Source of the DNA: Desulfobulbaceae bacterium
GTDB lineage: Bacteria > Desulfobacterota > Desulfobulbia > Desulfobulbales > Desulfocapsaceae
Length of the DNA stretch: 53,013 nt
Assembly: GCA_024636345.1 (NCBI GenBank)
Contig: JAGXHG010000002.1
Span: forward strand, 1 to 53,013
Direction of reading: 5' to 3'
Shown: positions 7,623-18,765 of the stretch, piece by piece
Layout of the letters: each line of letters opens with the position of its first letter
Position numbering within the stretch: position 1 is the stretch's first letter
Position numbers and translations under genes: made by a program
Notes under the pieces: generated by a model
Seen by the model: the letters and a program-made list of their open reading frames with translations, nothing else
What the model was told of the DNA's origin: nothing
The model's database searches: none

Positions 7623-10600
7623 TTATCTGTCACCAGTGGCCCCGAAGGCCTCAATCTGGGAGATAAGCTGCTCATTGGTAAACCCGCCCATGGAGATGGC
7701 AAAGGTTGGACAATGGGCGGCGCAGATCCCGCAGGCCTTGCAAGAAGCGGAAACAGTCTCCGCCTTGCGCTTGCCATCCACCTTCTGCATGACAATGGCC
7801 CCGTAAGGACAGAGGCTGGTACAGAGACCGCAGCCAATACACTTGTCCTGCTCAACACAGGAAACGATCGGGTCAACCTTCACATAGCCCTTGACCAAAG
7901 GGATCGCCGCCTTGGCCGCTGCTGCCTGGGCCTGCACAATAGTCTCATCGACAGGCTTGGGTCCATGGGCCAGTCCGCAGACATAGACGCCGGAGACTGA
8001 CAGCTCCACCGGGCGCAGCTTGACATGGGCTTCCAAGAAGAACTTATTGGCCGTCACCGGCAGCTTCAACAACTTGGAGAGGGTATCGGTATCATCGGGC
8101 ACCAACCCCACAGAGAGGGCCACCATATCCGGGTTCATGACCACCTCTTCCTGCATGATCGAATCGAAGAAACGGACCTGTACCTTGGCGCCCTTCTGGG
8201 TCACTTCGGGTTTGCGATCTACTTCATAGGGAATAAAGACCACACCCATCTTGCGGGCCTCAAGGTAGGCGTCTTCGGCAAAGCCATAGGTGCGCATATC
8301 CCGGTAGAGGACAATGATCTGGGAGTCAGGATTGATCTCCTTGATTTTCAAAATATTCTTCAAGGCGTGATTACAGCAGACCTTGGAGCAGTAATTAAGA
8401 TCATCACCGCGCGAGCCGGCACACTGAATCATGACCACGGAACCGGGGGCCCGTGTCTTGGCCTTGCCCGCCAGTTGTTTCTCCAGCTCCTGCTGGGTCA
8501 CAACCTTTTTGGACTTGCCCAGCAGATACTTGTCAGGTCGATGCTCACGGCCGCCGGTGGCGACAATGATCACACCATGGTCAACGGTCTGCTCGACCTT
8601 GGTCTGTCCCTTGCCGCTGGCAATCACCGAGGCAAAGTTGCCGATAAAGCCGGCGGTCTGCACCAGCTCCGCATTGCAGATTACATCTATGATTTTGGAT
8701 CCGTTAACCTTAGTGACAAGGGTCTTCAGGTGCGACTGCACCTCGTCGCCTGACAGGGTATGATGCAGATTCTTGAGATTACCGCCGATACTATCGCCTT
8801 TTTCAATGAGAACCGACTCAAATCCCTGATCGGCCAGGTTCAGGGCAGCGGTCATTCCCGCTACTCCTGCCCCAACAATTAGTGCCTTGGGAGTTACCGG
8901 TACCGTCTGCTCAGGTAGGGACTGGATATGACGGGCCTTCGAGACGGCCATGCGCACCAGATCCTTGGACTTGATGGTGGCAAGCTCTGGCTCACCGGCA
9001 TGTACCCAGGAACATTGATCGCGGATATTGACCATCTCAAAGAGGTTCCGGTTCAGTCCGGCATCCCGCAGGGTCTCCTGAAAGAGAGGCTCATGGGTAC
9101 GCGGCGAACAGGCTGCTATAACCACCCGGTTCAGCTTGTGCTCTTTGATCTTCTTCTTGATAACCTCCTGGGCGTCCTGGGAACAGGAATAGAGGTTTTC
9201 GGTATAATAGGTGACGTTCTTCATATCCCCGGCGTAGTTGGCAACCGCAGCCACATCCACAACCGAGCTGATATTGATGCCGCAATGGCAGACAAAGACA
9301 CCGATCCTGGCCTCATCGTCTTCCGCCACAACCTGCTCCTCAGGGTAGATCTTGAGCTCCACGCCTTTGCCCCGCACCTTTTTAAGCGATGCGGCGGTCA
9401 GTGAAGCAGCAGCCGATGATTGGGTCACTGATTCCGGAATATCTTTGGGGCCCTGGAAGGCACCGGCGACCACAATCCCCTTCTGACTGGTCTGCAGGGG
9501 GTTAAATCCATTGGTGTCGCAGAAATCATATTTATTGAGGTCGATCTTGGTGATATCGGCAATCTTCTGGGCATCCTTGGGCGACTCAAGGCCCACGGAA
9601 AGCACCACCAGATCAAAGGGCTCGAACTTGTGCTGACCATCGAGTGTGGCATAGGTCAGTTGCAGACGGTTCTCCCAGGGAGTGACATCTGCCACCTTGG
9701 CCCGGACAAATTTGACGCCGATGGCCTCGGCCCGTTCACGTGCAGCATCGAAGTCCTTTCCCTGAGTGCGGATATCCAGATAGTAAATGGTGATATCCAC
9801 TTCCGGATCATGTTCCTTGCACACCAGTGCCTCTTTGATGGCGTACATACAGCAGACAGAAGAACAGTAGCCGTTATTGCAGCCGATGTCTCTGGAGCCG
9901 ACGCACTGGATAAAAGCTATGCGTTTGGGATGCCTGCCATCGGAAAAGCATTTGACCTCACCCATGAAGGGGCCTGAGGCGGTGGTCATCCGCTCAAATT
10001 CAAAGGCGGTAACCACATCCGGGTGTTTGCCGTAACCGAATTTGGCGAGGGTCTCGGGAGCAATCTTACCGAAACCGGGCGAGAGGATCACTGCCCCCAC
10101 ATGCAGCTTCCGCTCTTCCGGCTGCTGCTTAAAATTAATGGCATGACTCTGACAGACCGGTACGCAGATCTGACAGGTTTCATGCTGCAAGAAGAGACAG
10201 GAGCTCGGGTCTATATAATAGGTGGCAGGCACTGCCTGGGCGTAATCGATATGGATTGGCCGGGTTATGGCCAGCCCCTCATTATAGGGATCCACATGAT
10301 GCTTGGGGCAATACTGGGTACAAAGTCCACAGGCAGTACAGGCATCGGCGTCGATATAGCGTGGCCGCATATTGATAGTGGCGGTGAAATTTCCTGCTGT
10401 TCCTTCCAATGCCAGAAAATCAGCATTGGTCAACATTTCAATATTGGGAGACCGACCGGCCTCTACCAGTTTTGGCGCCAGGATTCAGAGTGAACAGTCA
10501 TTGGTCGGAAAGGTTTTATCAAGCTGGGCCATCACCCCGCCGACAGCTGGTGATTTCTCCACCAGATAGACATAAAAACCAAGATCCGTCAGATCAAGCG

Positions 10601-10673
10601 CAGCCTGGATTCCGGCGATACCACCGCCGAGAATCATGACTGCTCCTTCTCTGTTCTTCATTGCTTTACCCAT
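7623..10673 (-). CDS. hdrA: Tandem double HdrA (heterodisulfide reductase A-like), selenoprotein
   Basis: Reads 10673 to 7623 through an in-frame TGA at 10487-10485 (Sec63): [16 protein letters not shown], the place where HdrA has Cys or Sec. 1016 residues. Half 1: FAD fold [13 protein letters not shown] (about 13-25), Sec63, 4Fe-4[13 protein letters not shown] and further Cys. Half 2 (from about 457): HdrA N-terminal domain [10 protein letters not shown], second FAD fold [14 protein letters not shown] (about 596), and C-terminal twin clusters [12 protein letters not shown] and [12 protein letters not shown]. It therefore carries two FAD units plus several clusters, about 1.5 HdrA lengths. 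HdrA is the flavin-bifurcating subunit. No hdrB/hdrC neighbours; mvhD and fdhA flank it. Cytoplasmic. Confidence 0.9.
10455..10470 (-). promoter_or_regulatory. Candidate SECIS hairpin of hdrA
   Basis: Starting 14 nt after the TGA, ACTGG (10470-10466) and CCGGT (10459-10455) form a 5-bp stem (one G-U) around the loop TAGAGG. Position and size fit a bacterial SECIS upper stem-loop, but this is by eye only. Confidence 0.4.
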
Positions 10674-10715
10674 AATGTTACTCCTGAAAAATGATCGTTT
10701 GGGTCTTCTTTTATA

Positions 10716-13700
10716 TTATGCTTCGACCTTCGTGGCCTTAATCGCACAAATCTTGTACTGGGGACTGCGCGAAAGCCGGTCAAGACTGTTTAAGGTCAAG
10801 TTATTCACTGGAACTTCTGCAAAGTGATACGGAATGGCAATGGTGCCGAGCTGAGAACGATCGGTTATCCGGGCGCGTAACTGCACTGTCCCCCTCCGGG
10901 AACTAATTTCAATGGTATCCAGATCAGCAAAGCCGAGGCGAGAAGCATCCTCAGGATTGATCTCGGCAAAGGCCTCGGGACAGAGGGCCTCAATCTCCGG
11001 AGTCTTCCGGGTCATGGAACCGAAATTGTACTGAGGTATCTCCCTGATGGTGGTCAGGATCAGCGGATACTCGGGATCAGGCATCTCGGTGGGAGGGGTA
11101 TACTCCTCGGGAATAAACAGACCCTTCCCCTTGGTAAATTTCCCGATATGGAGAACCGGAGTTCCTGGATGATCCTTATCAGGCACCGGCCATTGCAGCC
11201 CCACCTTCTCAATACGTTCATAGGTAATGCCGGCATATTGGGGAAGAAGCATCGATATCTCTTTAAAGATATCCTCAGCCTGCGAATAGGGCATATCATA
11301 GCCCATACGATGCGACAGCTCGCAGAAAATCTGCCAGTCGGGCTTGGCCTCTCCGGGTGGTTCAACTGCCTTGCGCACCCGCTGCACACGACGCTCGGTA
11401 CAGGTGAAGGTACCCTCTTTCTCCGCATAACAGGCCGCCGGAAAGACAACATCAGCCATCTTGGCGGTATCGGTGAGAAATATATCCTGTACAAGGAGAA
11501 AATCGAGTTTTTTCAAGGCCGCTACGGCATGATGGGCATTGGGATCGGCCAACACCGGGTCCTCACCAAAGACATAGATCCCTTTGATATCGCCCTCAAG
11601 AATAGCATCCCAGACCTCGGTGGCTGCCTTGCCCTTCCGACGGGGCAGCTTCACCTGCCATAACTTCTCATAGCGATCAAAAACATCGTTGTTGTCCAAG
11701 CCACTGTATCCGGGCAGCGTAGTGTAGAGGGCGCCCATATCACAAGCACCCTGGACATTATTCTGGCCACGAAGGGGATTGACTCCGCCACCGGCAACGC
11801 CGAGCTTACCGCAGAGCATGGCCAGATTGGCAATGGACTTGACATTATCGGTGCCGCTGGCGTGATGAGCAAGGCCCATCCCGTAATAAATTGCACATTT
11901 TTTACCAGGAGAGGCATAGAGCCGGGCGGCGGCGCGCAGTTGATCCTCAGGGATGCCTGTGATCTGCTCAACATACTCCGGAGTGTACTTGGCAGTAACA
12001 ATCTCGAGTTCTTCGAGGTTCTCGGTACGCTCTTCAACAAAGTTTCTGTCCCAGATTCCCTCTTCAAGAATAACATGAACCATGCCATTCAACAGGGCGA
12101 CATCGCTGCCAGGATTGGAGCGCAACCAGAGATCGGCCTCATCGGCAAAGGCTGTACGCCTTGGATCAACCACCAGCAGTTTCGTTCCGTTCTTTTTGGC
12201 CTGATGAATCCGCAGACCGATGGTGGGATGGCTGGTATCGGCATTGGAACCGATAACCATGATCACATCAGATTTCTTCACATCAGCGATGGAGTTGGTC
12301 ATCGCGCCGCTACCGAATGAAAGGGCCAAACTGGCCACAGTTGGAGCGTGTCAGAGACGGGCGCAATGATCGATATTATTCGTACCGATCGAGGTGCGCA
12401 TGAACTTCTGCATGAGAAAGTTTTCCTCATTGGTGGCTCTGGCGCAACTGAATCCGGCTATGGAATCAGGGCCATACATGGCCTTGAGGTCAAAGAGTTT
12501 CTTGGCCGTGTAATCGAGGGCCTCATCCCAACTGGTCTCAACCAGCATGCCGTTCTTGCGGATCAGGGGTTTGGTCAGCCTCTCCTTATGCTGGATAAAC
12601 TCATGGCCGAAACGGCCCTTGACGCATAAGGCCCCATAGTTGGGTGCCTGCTCAGGATCGGCAGTGACCTCAATCACGGTGTCGCCTTTGACCCGGAGAA
12701 TGATCTGACATCCTGCCCCGCAATAAGGACAGGTGCTGCGGACCTCTTTCACCGGCTCCGAATTGATAGGAATGGTCTGGGCCTTCTTGTTCAGAGCGCC
12801 GGTGGAACAGTTGTCAACGCACTTGCCGCAGGAGACACAATTGTCTTTAAAGCTCAGAACGAGCCCCACAGGCCGGCCCTTGTCATCAAAAGACTCGGCG
12901 CGCAGGTCAAGGGCATCATACTCACAGGAACGCTCACAGCGCCCACAGAAGATACATTTATTTTTATCAACAACAATGGCCGGATGTGAATAATCCTTGG
13001 CATAAACAGGCGTGGTTCCCATGCCGGTCTTGTTGATATTCAGATTATGACTGATGGAAAGTTCCTTGAGATCACAGCGATCAAAGGCGGTACAACCGCA
13101 GGAGAGACATCGCTCGGCCTCATGCTGGGCCATCTTCTCGGAAAAACCAAGTTTCACCTCATCAAAATCCTGACTGCAAATTTCAGGTGGGCGAGTCGGC
13201 ATCTTTTCCCGAAGCTTGACATTGATCCCGTCAAAATTCCTCAGATCCACGTCGTCAAAACCCTTACCGCGGGTGAAGTTGAAACGACTTTCCGCCTCTT
13301 CTTTGGGCGTTCCCATGACAAAGGAGTGGATATTATCGGCGGCACGACGGGCAGAAACAACGGCCTGGATCACCGAACGTGGTCCACTGACCGCATCGCC
13401 TCCAGCAAAGACCCCTTCTATATTTATCTGCGAGGAACGCACATTGGCGTCCAAGGTCTTATTGGCAGAAAGAGCAATGGATTCCTCCAAAACACCACCA
13501 GTGAATTTATCAGCAACAGCGGTCTGACCCAGAGAAGAAACTATGGAATCGACCTGAAGGCTATTGGTGGAACCGGCAATGGGCTCCGGCTGTCTGACAC
13601 CTTTGGCATCCGGCTCACCCAGCTTCATCCGGATTAATTCAAGGTTCAGTCTGGTATTTTGTTCAACGGAATCACTGATCGTAACCGGTGAGGCCATTAA

Positions 13701-14846
13701 CAGAAACTGAATTCCTTCCTTCTGGGCCTCTCTGATATTCCGTTGGTGGGCAGGCATCTCTGTACGGGAACGGGGATAAATGACAGTCACGTCTGCCACT
13801 CCCTGCCTGATCAAGGTACGGGCCACTTCCATGGCAATATTATTGCCGCCGATCACTGCGGCGCGACGTCCCATATCAGGTTTTTTTCCCTCAGCAACCT
13901 GGCGCAGATATTTCATCGCCGAATAGGCATGAGGATTGACCGCACCCGGGATCTCTAGGGGAATATCAATTCCTGTTCCGGTGGCAATAAAGATCGCATC
14001 ATATCCCTGATCTTTCAGGGACTGCAGGGTAAAATCCTTCCCCCACTTCTGGCTGAGCTTGACAGATACGCCCAGACGGAGGATGGTATTGATCTCATAA
14101 TCGAGGACATCTTTGGGGATCCGATACTCAAGGAGTCCATAACGCAAGGCTCCGCCAAGCTTGGGCGAAGACTCGAAAATGGTCACATCATGCCCTTTTC
14201 TCGTAAGAAAATGGGCAGCAGTAAGGCCAGCAGGGCCACCACCAATCACTGCGATCCGTTTGCCAGTAGGAGCATCTTTGGGAATTTTCAGGTCTATTTC
14301 ATGACGCATGCACCAATCAGCCACAAACCGCTTCAGATGGTTAATGGAGACAGGTTCGTCTACCAGGAGACGACGACACCTTGTTTCACAAAAACGGGGA
14401 CAGACCCGGCCTACGGAAAAAGGAAGCGGGTTGCGTTCCATGACCAGACGCAGGGCTTCTTCATACTGTCCCTTGGCAACATGAGCTATATAGCCCTGGA
14501 CATTGATCTGACCGGGACAGGTAAGATTACAAGGGGCCTTGCAATCGCCAAAATGAGTCTCAGCCAGGATGGCCAGACGCTCCAGACGGTGAGCGGAAAT
14601 CGTAGCAGAATCGGTGGAGATAACCATCCCATCCCGAGCCAGCCCCACACAGGAATGAATCAATCCTTCCTGTCCTTCTATCTCCACCACACACATCTGG
14701 CAGGGGGTCTCTGCAGGTTTTCCCTGCACATGACACAGGGTGGGAATATTGATATCCGATCGCCTGGCAACCTCAAGAATGGTAAGGCCAGCCTCAGCAA
14801 TTATCTCTGCGCCATTAATGGTAAGTTTTACAGTTGTCATACTCAA
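10716..14846 (-). CDS. fdhA: Formate dehydrogenase catalytic subunit fused to ferredoxin and GltD-type FAD modules, selenoprotein
   Basis: Reads 14846 to 10716 through an in-frame TGA at 12353-12351 (Sec832), giving 1376 residues: HCARL-U-HAPTVASL is the canonical FdhA active site. Order: 2Fe-2S domain (PTLCHVQG...CQMC, 1-80); CNLTCPGQ/VCPRFC Fe-S region and GltD-like NAD(P)H:FAD part (100-510, IAVIGGGPAGLTAAHF, then AAVIGGNNIAMEVARTL); CLSCGC; two 4Fe-4S clusters CIFCGRCERSC and CVSCGKCVDNC (620-690); FdhA 4Fe-4S CPYCGAGC (about 705); Mo/W-bis-PGD domains to the C-terminus. Reaction: CO2 + 2e- = formate, first step of the methyl branch. The flavin module suggests a link to NAD(P)H. It lies 41 bp before hdrA. 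Mo versus W is not decidable. Confidence 0.92.
12326..12344 (-). promoter_or_regulatory. Candidate SECIS hairpin of fdhA
   Basis: Six nt after the TGA, CCAACTG (12344-12338) pairs with CAGTTTGG (12333-12326) with one bulged T around the loop TGGC. It sits where fdhF-type SECIS elements sit. Confidence 0.5.
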
Positions 14847-14914
14847 ATCATATGGTGGAGTCGGTTTTTAACCCGGCCTACATTGCCAGTTGCGAGAATG
14901 TAAGTCGAATGCAG

Positions 14915-14932
14915 GTCGGGCTTATGCCCGAC
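14915..14932. other. Short perfect hairpin between acsC and fdhA
   Basis: GTCGGGC, 4-nt loop, GCCCGAC in the 98-bp gap between the acsC stop and the fdhA start. No T-run; possibly an intercistronic mRNA-stability or processing element. Confidence 0.4.
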
Positions 14933-14944
14933 TATCGTTCTCTA

Positions 14945-16300
14945 CTATTTTGACGGCTTCCATTCCTTCAAAAAGACAGGAAGATGACCAGCCTCTCTCG
15001 GCCCGATAATAATATTCCAGGTAGGAAGTTCTTCTTCAAGCTCTCCCTTGAGGGAGGCAAGATAGCCGGGAATGATCAAGTCGCGATGTTTTACCTTCTC
15101 TTCAATCCCGCTCTTTTTCACAAACTGGGCGATCATATCAGCGCCGAATTTTCCAGCAGCCCAGGCAGTAAGCACGGAAAGGCCTTCAGTGTCTTTAATA
15201 AGAAGCCAGGTTGGTACCTTGGAGCCCTCAATCTCACCGGAGACAATAAAGTAGGTGAGAGAGAAGTTACAGGTAATAACCACAGGAGAATCTTCACCAG
15301 GGCCGGTGAGAGGATAGACATCCTCGGTCACCACCATTGGCCGCTGAGGATCGGTAAAGATATTCATCCGCTCCAACAGCAGCGGAAAGAGGATGTCCCC
15401 CTGAAGATCAGAGAGGACAATGATGCCTGCATACTTGGCAATCAAAACAGAGGCAATCATCGCCTCCATCATGGGATCATCACTCATCTCACAGGGAAAG
15501 GTCAGAGTCGGGAATCCCAAAGGCTTGAATTTGACCTTGACCGCAGATCTTCTGGCCACGACATTATCTTCAAAGGCAGCGCGCAATGTTCTGGCACCGG
15601 TATCAATGGCCAGATCCTTCAGACCTGCAGCCAGTAGGGTATTGGTCACATCAATACAATTATCAATACTTGTACCCTTGACTGCCAGGGGTGCTGAACA
15701 ATCCTTGGCAACCTGAATCATTGCATCGGCATTCTCTGCAGTGGCACCGTAGAGCAGCGGAATACGCTTACCGCAGAGCTTGGCAGCAGCAGCAAGATGG
15801 GCGGGTGTGTCACTGATCAGGATCAGGCTGGCTCGGGCAGAACCATCCAGCACCTTCTGCACCAGGGCGGTGAAAGAAGCCTCGTCATTCTTACTGTCTT
15901 TGACGGCAATGAGATCGGCCTTCATGATCACACCGACACGTTCATATTCAAATTGATTAAAACGCTCGATCCGACCACTAACAGCAGCCTCATCCATCTC
16001 AGTTGTCACCAGCACGGCAATACCAGTAGGATTGACAAAACGTTTTTCATGCCTGAACATGCAGGTCTCACCGCCCACGGTAAAGGCATCATCACCGCAG
16101 CCCAACTTTAAGGTACGAATTGGTGGAGCAGAAGCCTCACCAATGGTGGCCTTGGCTTCATCACTGACGTAGGGGCAGGTATCAATTTCAACCTGACCAG
16201 CCGCAACTTTCATGGCAAATGCCAGACAGGTGGGGATGCTGCATTCGCCGCAGTTCTTTTTAGGCAGCATCTTGAGAATTTGAATACCGGTTAAAGCCAT
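14945..16300 (-). CDS. acsC: Corrinoid iron-sulfur protein large (gamma) subunit of CODH/ACS
   Basis: 451 residues, the usual AcsC/CdhE length. The N-terminal 4Fe-4S domain has KKNCGECSIPTCLAFA and DTCPYVS (Cys pattern CxxCxxxxC...C), followed by a TIM-barrel middle and a C-terminal B12-binding part ending VFLKEW. It accepts the methyl group from methyl-THF through its cobamide and hands it to AcsB. It pairs with AcsD, which is fused to MetF upstream. The ribosome site TGGAGG lies just before ATG 16300. A 222-bp gap with a 13-bp-stem hairpin separates it from acsB, so its expression may be uncoupled from the promoter-proximal genes. Confidence 0.93.
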   Translation of the reverse strand: MALTGIQILKMLPKKNCGECSIPTCLAFAMKVAAGQVEIDTCPYVSDEAKATIGEASAPPIRTLKLGCGDDAFTVGGETCMFRHEKRFVNPTGIAVLVTTEMDEAAVSGRIERFNQFEYERVGVIMKADLIAVKDSKNDEASFTALVQKVLDGSARASLILISDTPAHLAAAAKLCGKRIPLLYGATAENADAMIQVAKDCSAPLAVKGTSIDNCIDVTNTLLAAGLKDLAIDTGARTLRAAFEDNVVARRSAVKVKFKPLGFPTLTFPCEMSDDPMMEAMIASVLIAKYAGIIVLSDLQGDILFPLLLERMNIFTDPQRPMVVTEDVYPLTGPGEDSPVVITCNFSLTYFIVSGEIEGSKVPTWLLIKDTEGLSVLTAWAAGKFGADMIAQFVKKSGIEEKVKHRDLIIPGYLASLKGELEEELPTWNIIIGPREAGHLPVFLKEWKPSK

Positions 16301-16423
16301 GATAATATCCTCCAGTTGTATCTACAAAAATGAGTCATAGTGAGCTGTTCAACACAATACGCTCGCAGCTCACTAATAAAAATTCAGTAATGGGTCCTTG
16401 CATGGTATCTGCCAGACTTCACT

Positions 16424-16459
16424 CAAAGAAACAGCCGGAAAAGATTGGCTGTTTCTTTG
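16424..16459. terminator. Strong stem-loop between acsB and acsC
   Basis: CAAAGAAACAGCC (16424-16436) and GGCTGTTTCTTTG (16447-16459) form a perfect 13-bp stem with a 10-nt loop. There is no uninterrupted T-run after the stem on either strand, although the 3' arm is itself T-rich. It could be a partial terminator or attenuator, or an RNA processing site inside the long transcript. Confidence 0.5.
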
Positions 16460-16522
16460 GAGCGGCATAAGAATCCGTAAAATAAATGTGTAAAAAAAGC
16501 TTTGCTCATTCTTAAACGGCTT

Positions 16523-18727
16523 CTAAACAGCAGACTCCATCTCCAGCGCCGGATGCCCTTTTTCCTTGAGGAATTTAAGGATCTCCTCTTCGGTGGTCCC
16601 CTGCTCTTCAGTGGCAATCATGTCATACAACTCAGGCATACCTATATTCTTACAAACCTCTTTCAGCTTCTCACTAATCTCTTCCTTCAACATCTTGGGC
16701 AACCAGACCACACGTTTGAGTCCACCCTCGGCCTTGAACAGCTTATTACTGGTCATATAGTGTTTGCTGACGCCCATGAACCCAGGAGTCTGATTACCGC
16801 CACCGGCCATACCGGCAAGACTGGTAAACTTCATTCCTGATGGGGTCATTCCGAGGAAATCGCGGTTCACCACCATGATCCCGTTACAGGTGGGCAGCAT
16901 GGCAGCAATGGCCTCAAAACAACCGCAGGCAGTCATCGGGTTGTTCATCAGGGAATAACAGCTGACCTCAGGGACAGCGCCTCGGGAGGCCTGATTAACA
17001 AATTCATTGATACCAACATAGTAACCATTGTCAGGGTCAGTACATTCACCCTTCTCAATGGGCTGGTTGGGGCCGGTTGGGTTAATCTGATACGAGGCTT
17101 TACCATCCAGCCAGTTATAGGCACCACACATCCCGATCCGCTCAGGGGTGATGACACATACATGGCTTGGGGCAAAGGATTGGCAGAGGGTACAGGAATA
17201 GAACACATCCTCGGTCTCATCGGTCATGGCTCCCAGACGGAGATCACGCTCGGTATAGACAGAGGAAGCCAGGGCCATGACCTCACGCACCTTATCCTCA
17301 ACGGTGTAGAGCTTCACCTGGATCTTATCAACGATGGCGCCAAACTCCTGATGCAGCTTGCCATGAAGAACAACGCCGATATGTTTGAAGGATAAACCCT
17401 TTTCAACAGCAGCTTTACCGATCCTCACCCACATGATATTCCGCTGGCCCATGTGCATGATGCCTTGAATATAGTTAATCAGATGATGGAACTGACGTTC
17501 AAGGATAGGTTCAAAATCAGACTGCATCTGACGCCCGGCCACCTCGACCAGGATGCCCAAAGGCAGGTTCTGACCCTGGACGATATCACAGATATCCGGT
17601 CCTTCGAGTGTGACCAGACCATCCTCGATCTCATCCATATTTTTGGAGATAAGCACTTCCACGCCTGGTGTCCGACCGCCGCCGCACTCCATAAACAGCT
17701 CATCCTTACGTACCCGTTCACCCTCAAAGGCAGGCCCAAAGGCCATGGGGATGTCGATTTTGGTGACATTCACCTTCAGGCCGCGCACTTCAATGGCCTT
17801 CTGGACGATCTCGTCATGGGGGATATTCGAGACAACATGCTCGTAGGTGCAGATACCGGTAGGAAGGACCTCGGGAATATCATAATCAGAAATAGTCGGA
17901 AATCCCCAGTTGATAGCGCCGGCGGCATTAGCGTACCACTCATCACTTACCGGGCCGAAGGCCATAACAAAGGCAAAGGTCCGATCTTTATTGTAGAGCA
18001 GATTACCTTTATAGTCACCAGGCTTGATCCCGCCAAAGGCCATAGCCACACGACAGGCAAAACCAATGGCAAAGACCGCCGTGGTATAGCTCTGACCAAA
18101 AGGAACCAGACGAGTATTCCAGCCCACCTGAACATTATTCTTGGTCAGCAGGTCAGGCATAGTCAGACCATTCGTCTGATCATGCATGAAGATATAGAGA
18201 TTTTTTTCCTGAAGCTCGAGGGCAATCCTGGAGGCCACTTCCGGATCGGCAGGGGTTCCCATGATTGCGGCAAAGCCGGGGGCCGTGCCATCAACAAATT
18301 CAACTCCGCGTTTCCGGAAGATAACATCATCTGCCGCGCCCAGCCAGATGTTGTCGGCAGTTGGATCCTCGGTCTTGGTATAATAGTTGGGAGTATTCAG
18401 ATAACGGACTGCCTCATACATTTCCTCAGCAAAAAAGGTGGCCATACCTGCATCAAGTGCCGGCGCCAAATATGGCAGCCAGATATCGCCGGTCACAACA
18501 GGCGGCATCAGCTTGTGGCACTCCTGAAAGATATCCTTCATATCACCTAATTTTTCCACCTTCGCTCCCAGCATACTGTAGATAACTGGCAGATAATAGG
18601 CGGTATTAGGAAAAGAAACCTCATGATCGGCGCCATATTTCTTCAGCGCCTCTTCATAACTCTCCTCGGCCATATCTATAATTTTCCGGGCTCCACGAAT
18701 GGCAGCGGAACAGATGATCTTCGACAT
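16523..18727 (-). CDS. acsB: Acetyl-CoA synthase (CODH/ACS beta subunit)
   Basis: 734 residues, the full bacterial ACS length (about 730) including the N-terminal CODH-binding domain that archaeal CdhC lacks. A-cluster ligands are visible: FYSCTLCQSFAPSHVC then GMCGAYNW for the 4Fe-4S part, and MTACGCFEAI (CGC) for the proximal/distal nickel site. It condenses the methyl group from AcsCD, CO from AcsA and CoA into acetyl-CoA, or the reverse in acetate oxidation. It lies 38 bp after metF::acsD. The start ATG 18727 follows AGGGAG. Nothing is missing from the catalytic set. Confidence 0.96.
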   Translation of the reverse strand: MSKIICSAAIRGARKIIDMAEESYEEALKKYGADHEVSFPNTAYYLPVIYSMLGAKVEKLGDMKDIFQECHKLMPPVVTGDIWLPYLAPALDAGMATFFAEEMYEAVRYLNTPNYYTKTEDPTADNIWLGAADDVIFRKRGVEFVDGTAPGFAAIMGTPADPEVASRIALELQEKNLYIFMHDQTNGLTMPDLLTKNNVQVGWNTRLVPFGQSYTTAVFAIGFACRVAMAFGGIKPGDYKGNLLYNKDRTFAFVMAFGPVSDEWYANAAGAINWGFPTISDYDIPEVLPTGICTYEHVVSNIPHDEIVQKAIEVRGLKVNVTKIDIPMAFGPAFEGERVRKDELFMECGGGRTPGVEVLISKNMDEIEDGLVTLEGPDICDIVQGQNLPLGILVEVAGRQMQSDFEPILERQFHHLINYIQGIMHMGQRNIMWVRIGKAAVEKGLSFKHIGVVLHGKLHQEFGAIVDKIQVKLYTVEDKVREVMALASSVYTERDLRLGAMTDETEDVFYSCTLCQSFAPSHVCVITPERIGMCGAYNWLDGKASYQINPTGPNQPIEKGECTDPDNGYYVGINEFVNQASRGAVPEVSCYSLMNNPMTACGCFEAIAAMLPTCNGIMVVNRDFLGMTPSGMKFTSLAGMAGGGNQTPGFMGVSKHYMTSNKLFKAEGGLKRVVWLPKMLKEEISEKLKEVCKNIGMPELYDMIATEEQGTTEEEILKFLKEKGHPALEMESAV

Positions 18728-18765
18728 AATATAAACTCCCTTTATTGTATGGCTATTTCCTGAAA

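Noticed and set aside
6966..10484. Annotating hdrA from 10436 and the two mvhD halves as separate genes ending at TGA
   Set aside because: The pieces lack family starts and ribosome sites, and TGA falls exactly on conserved Cys/Sec positions.
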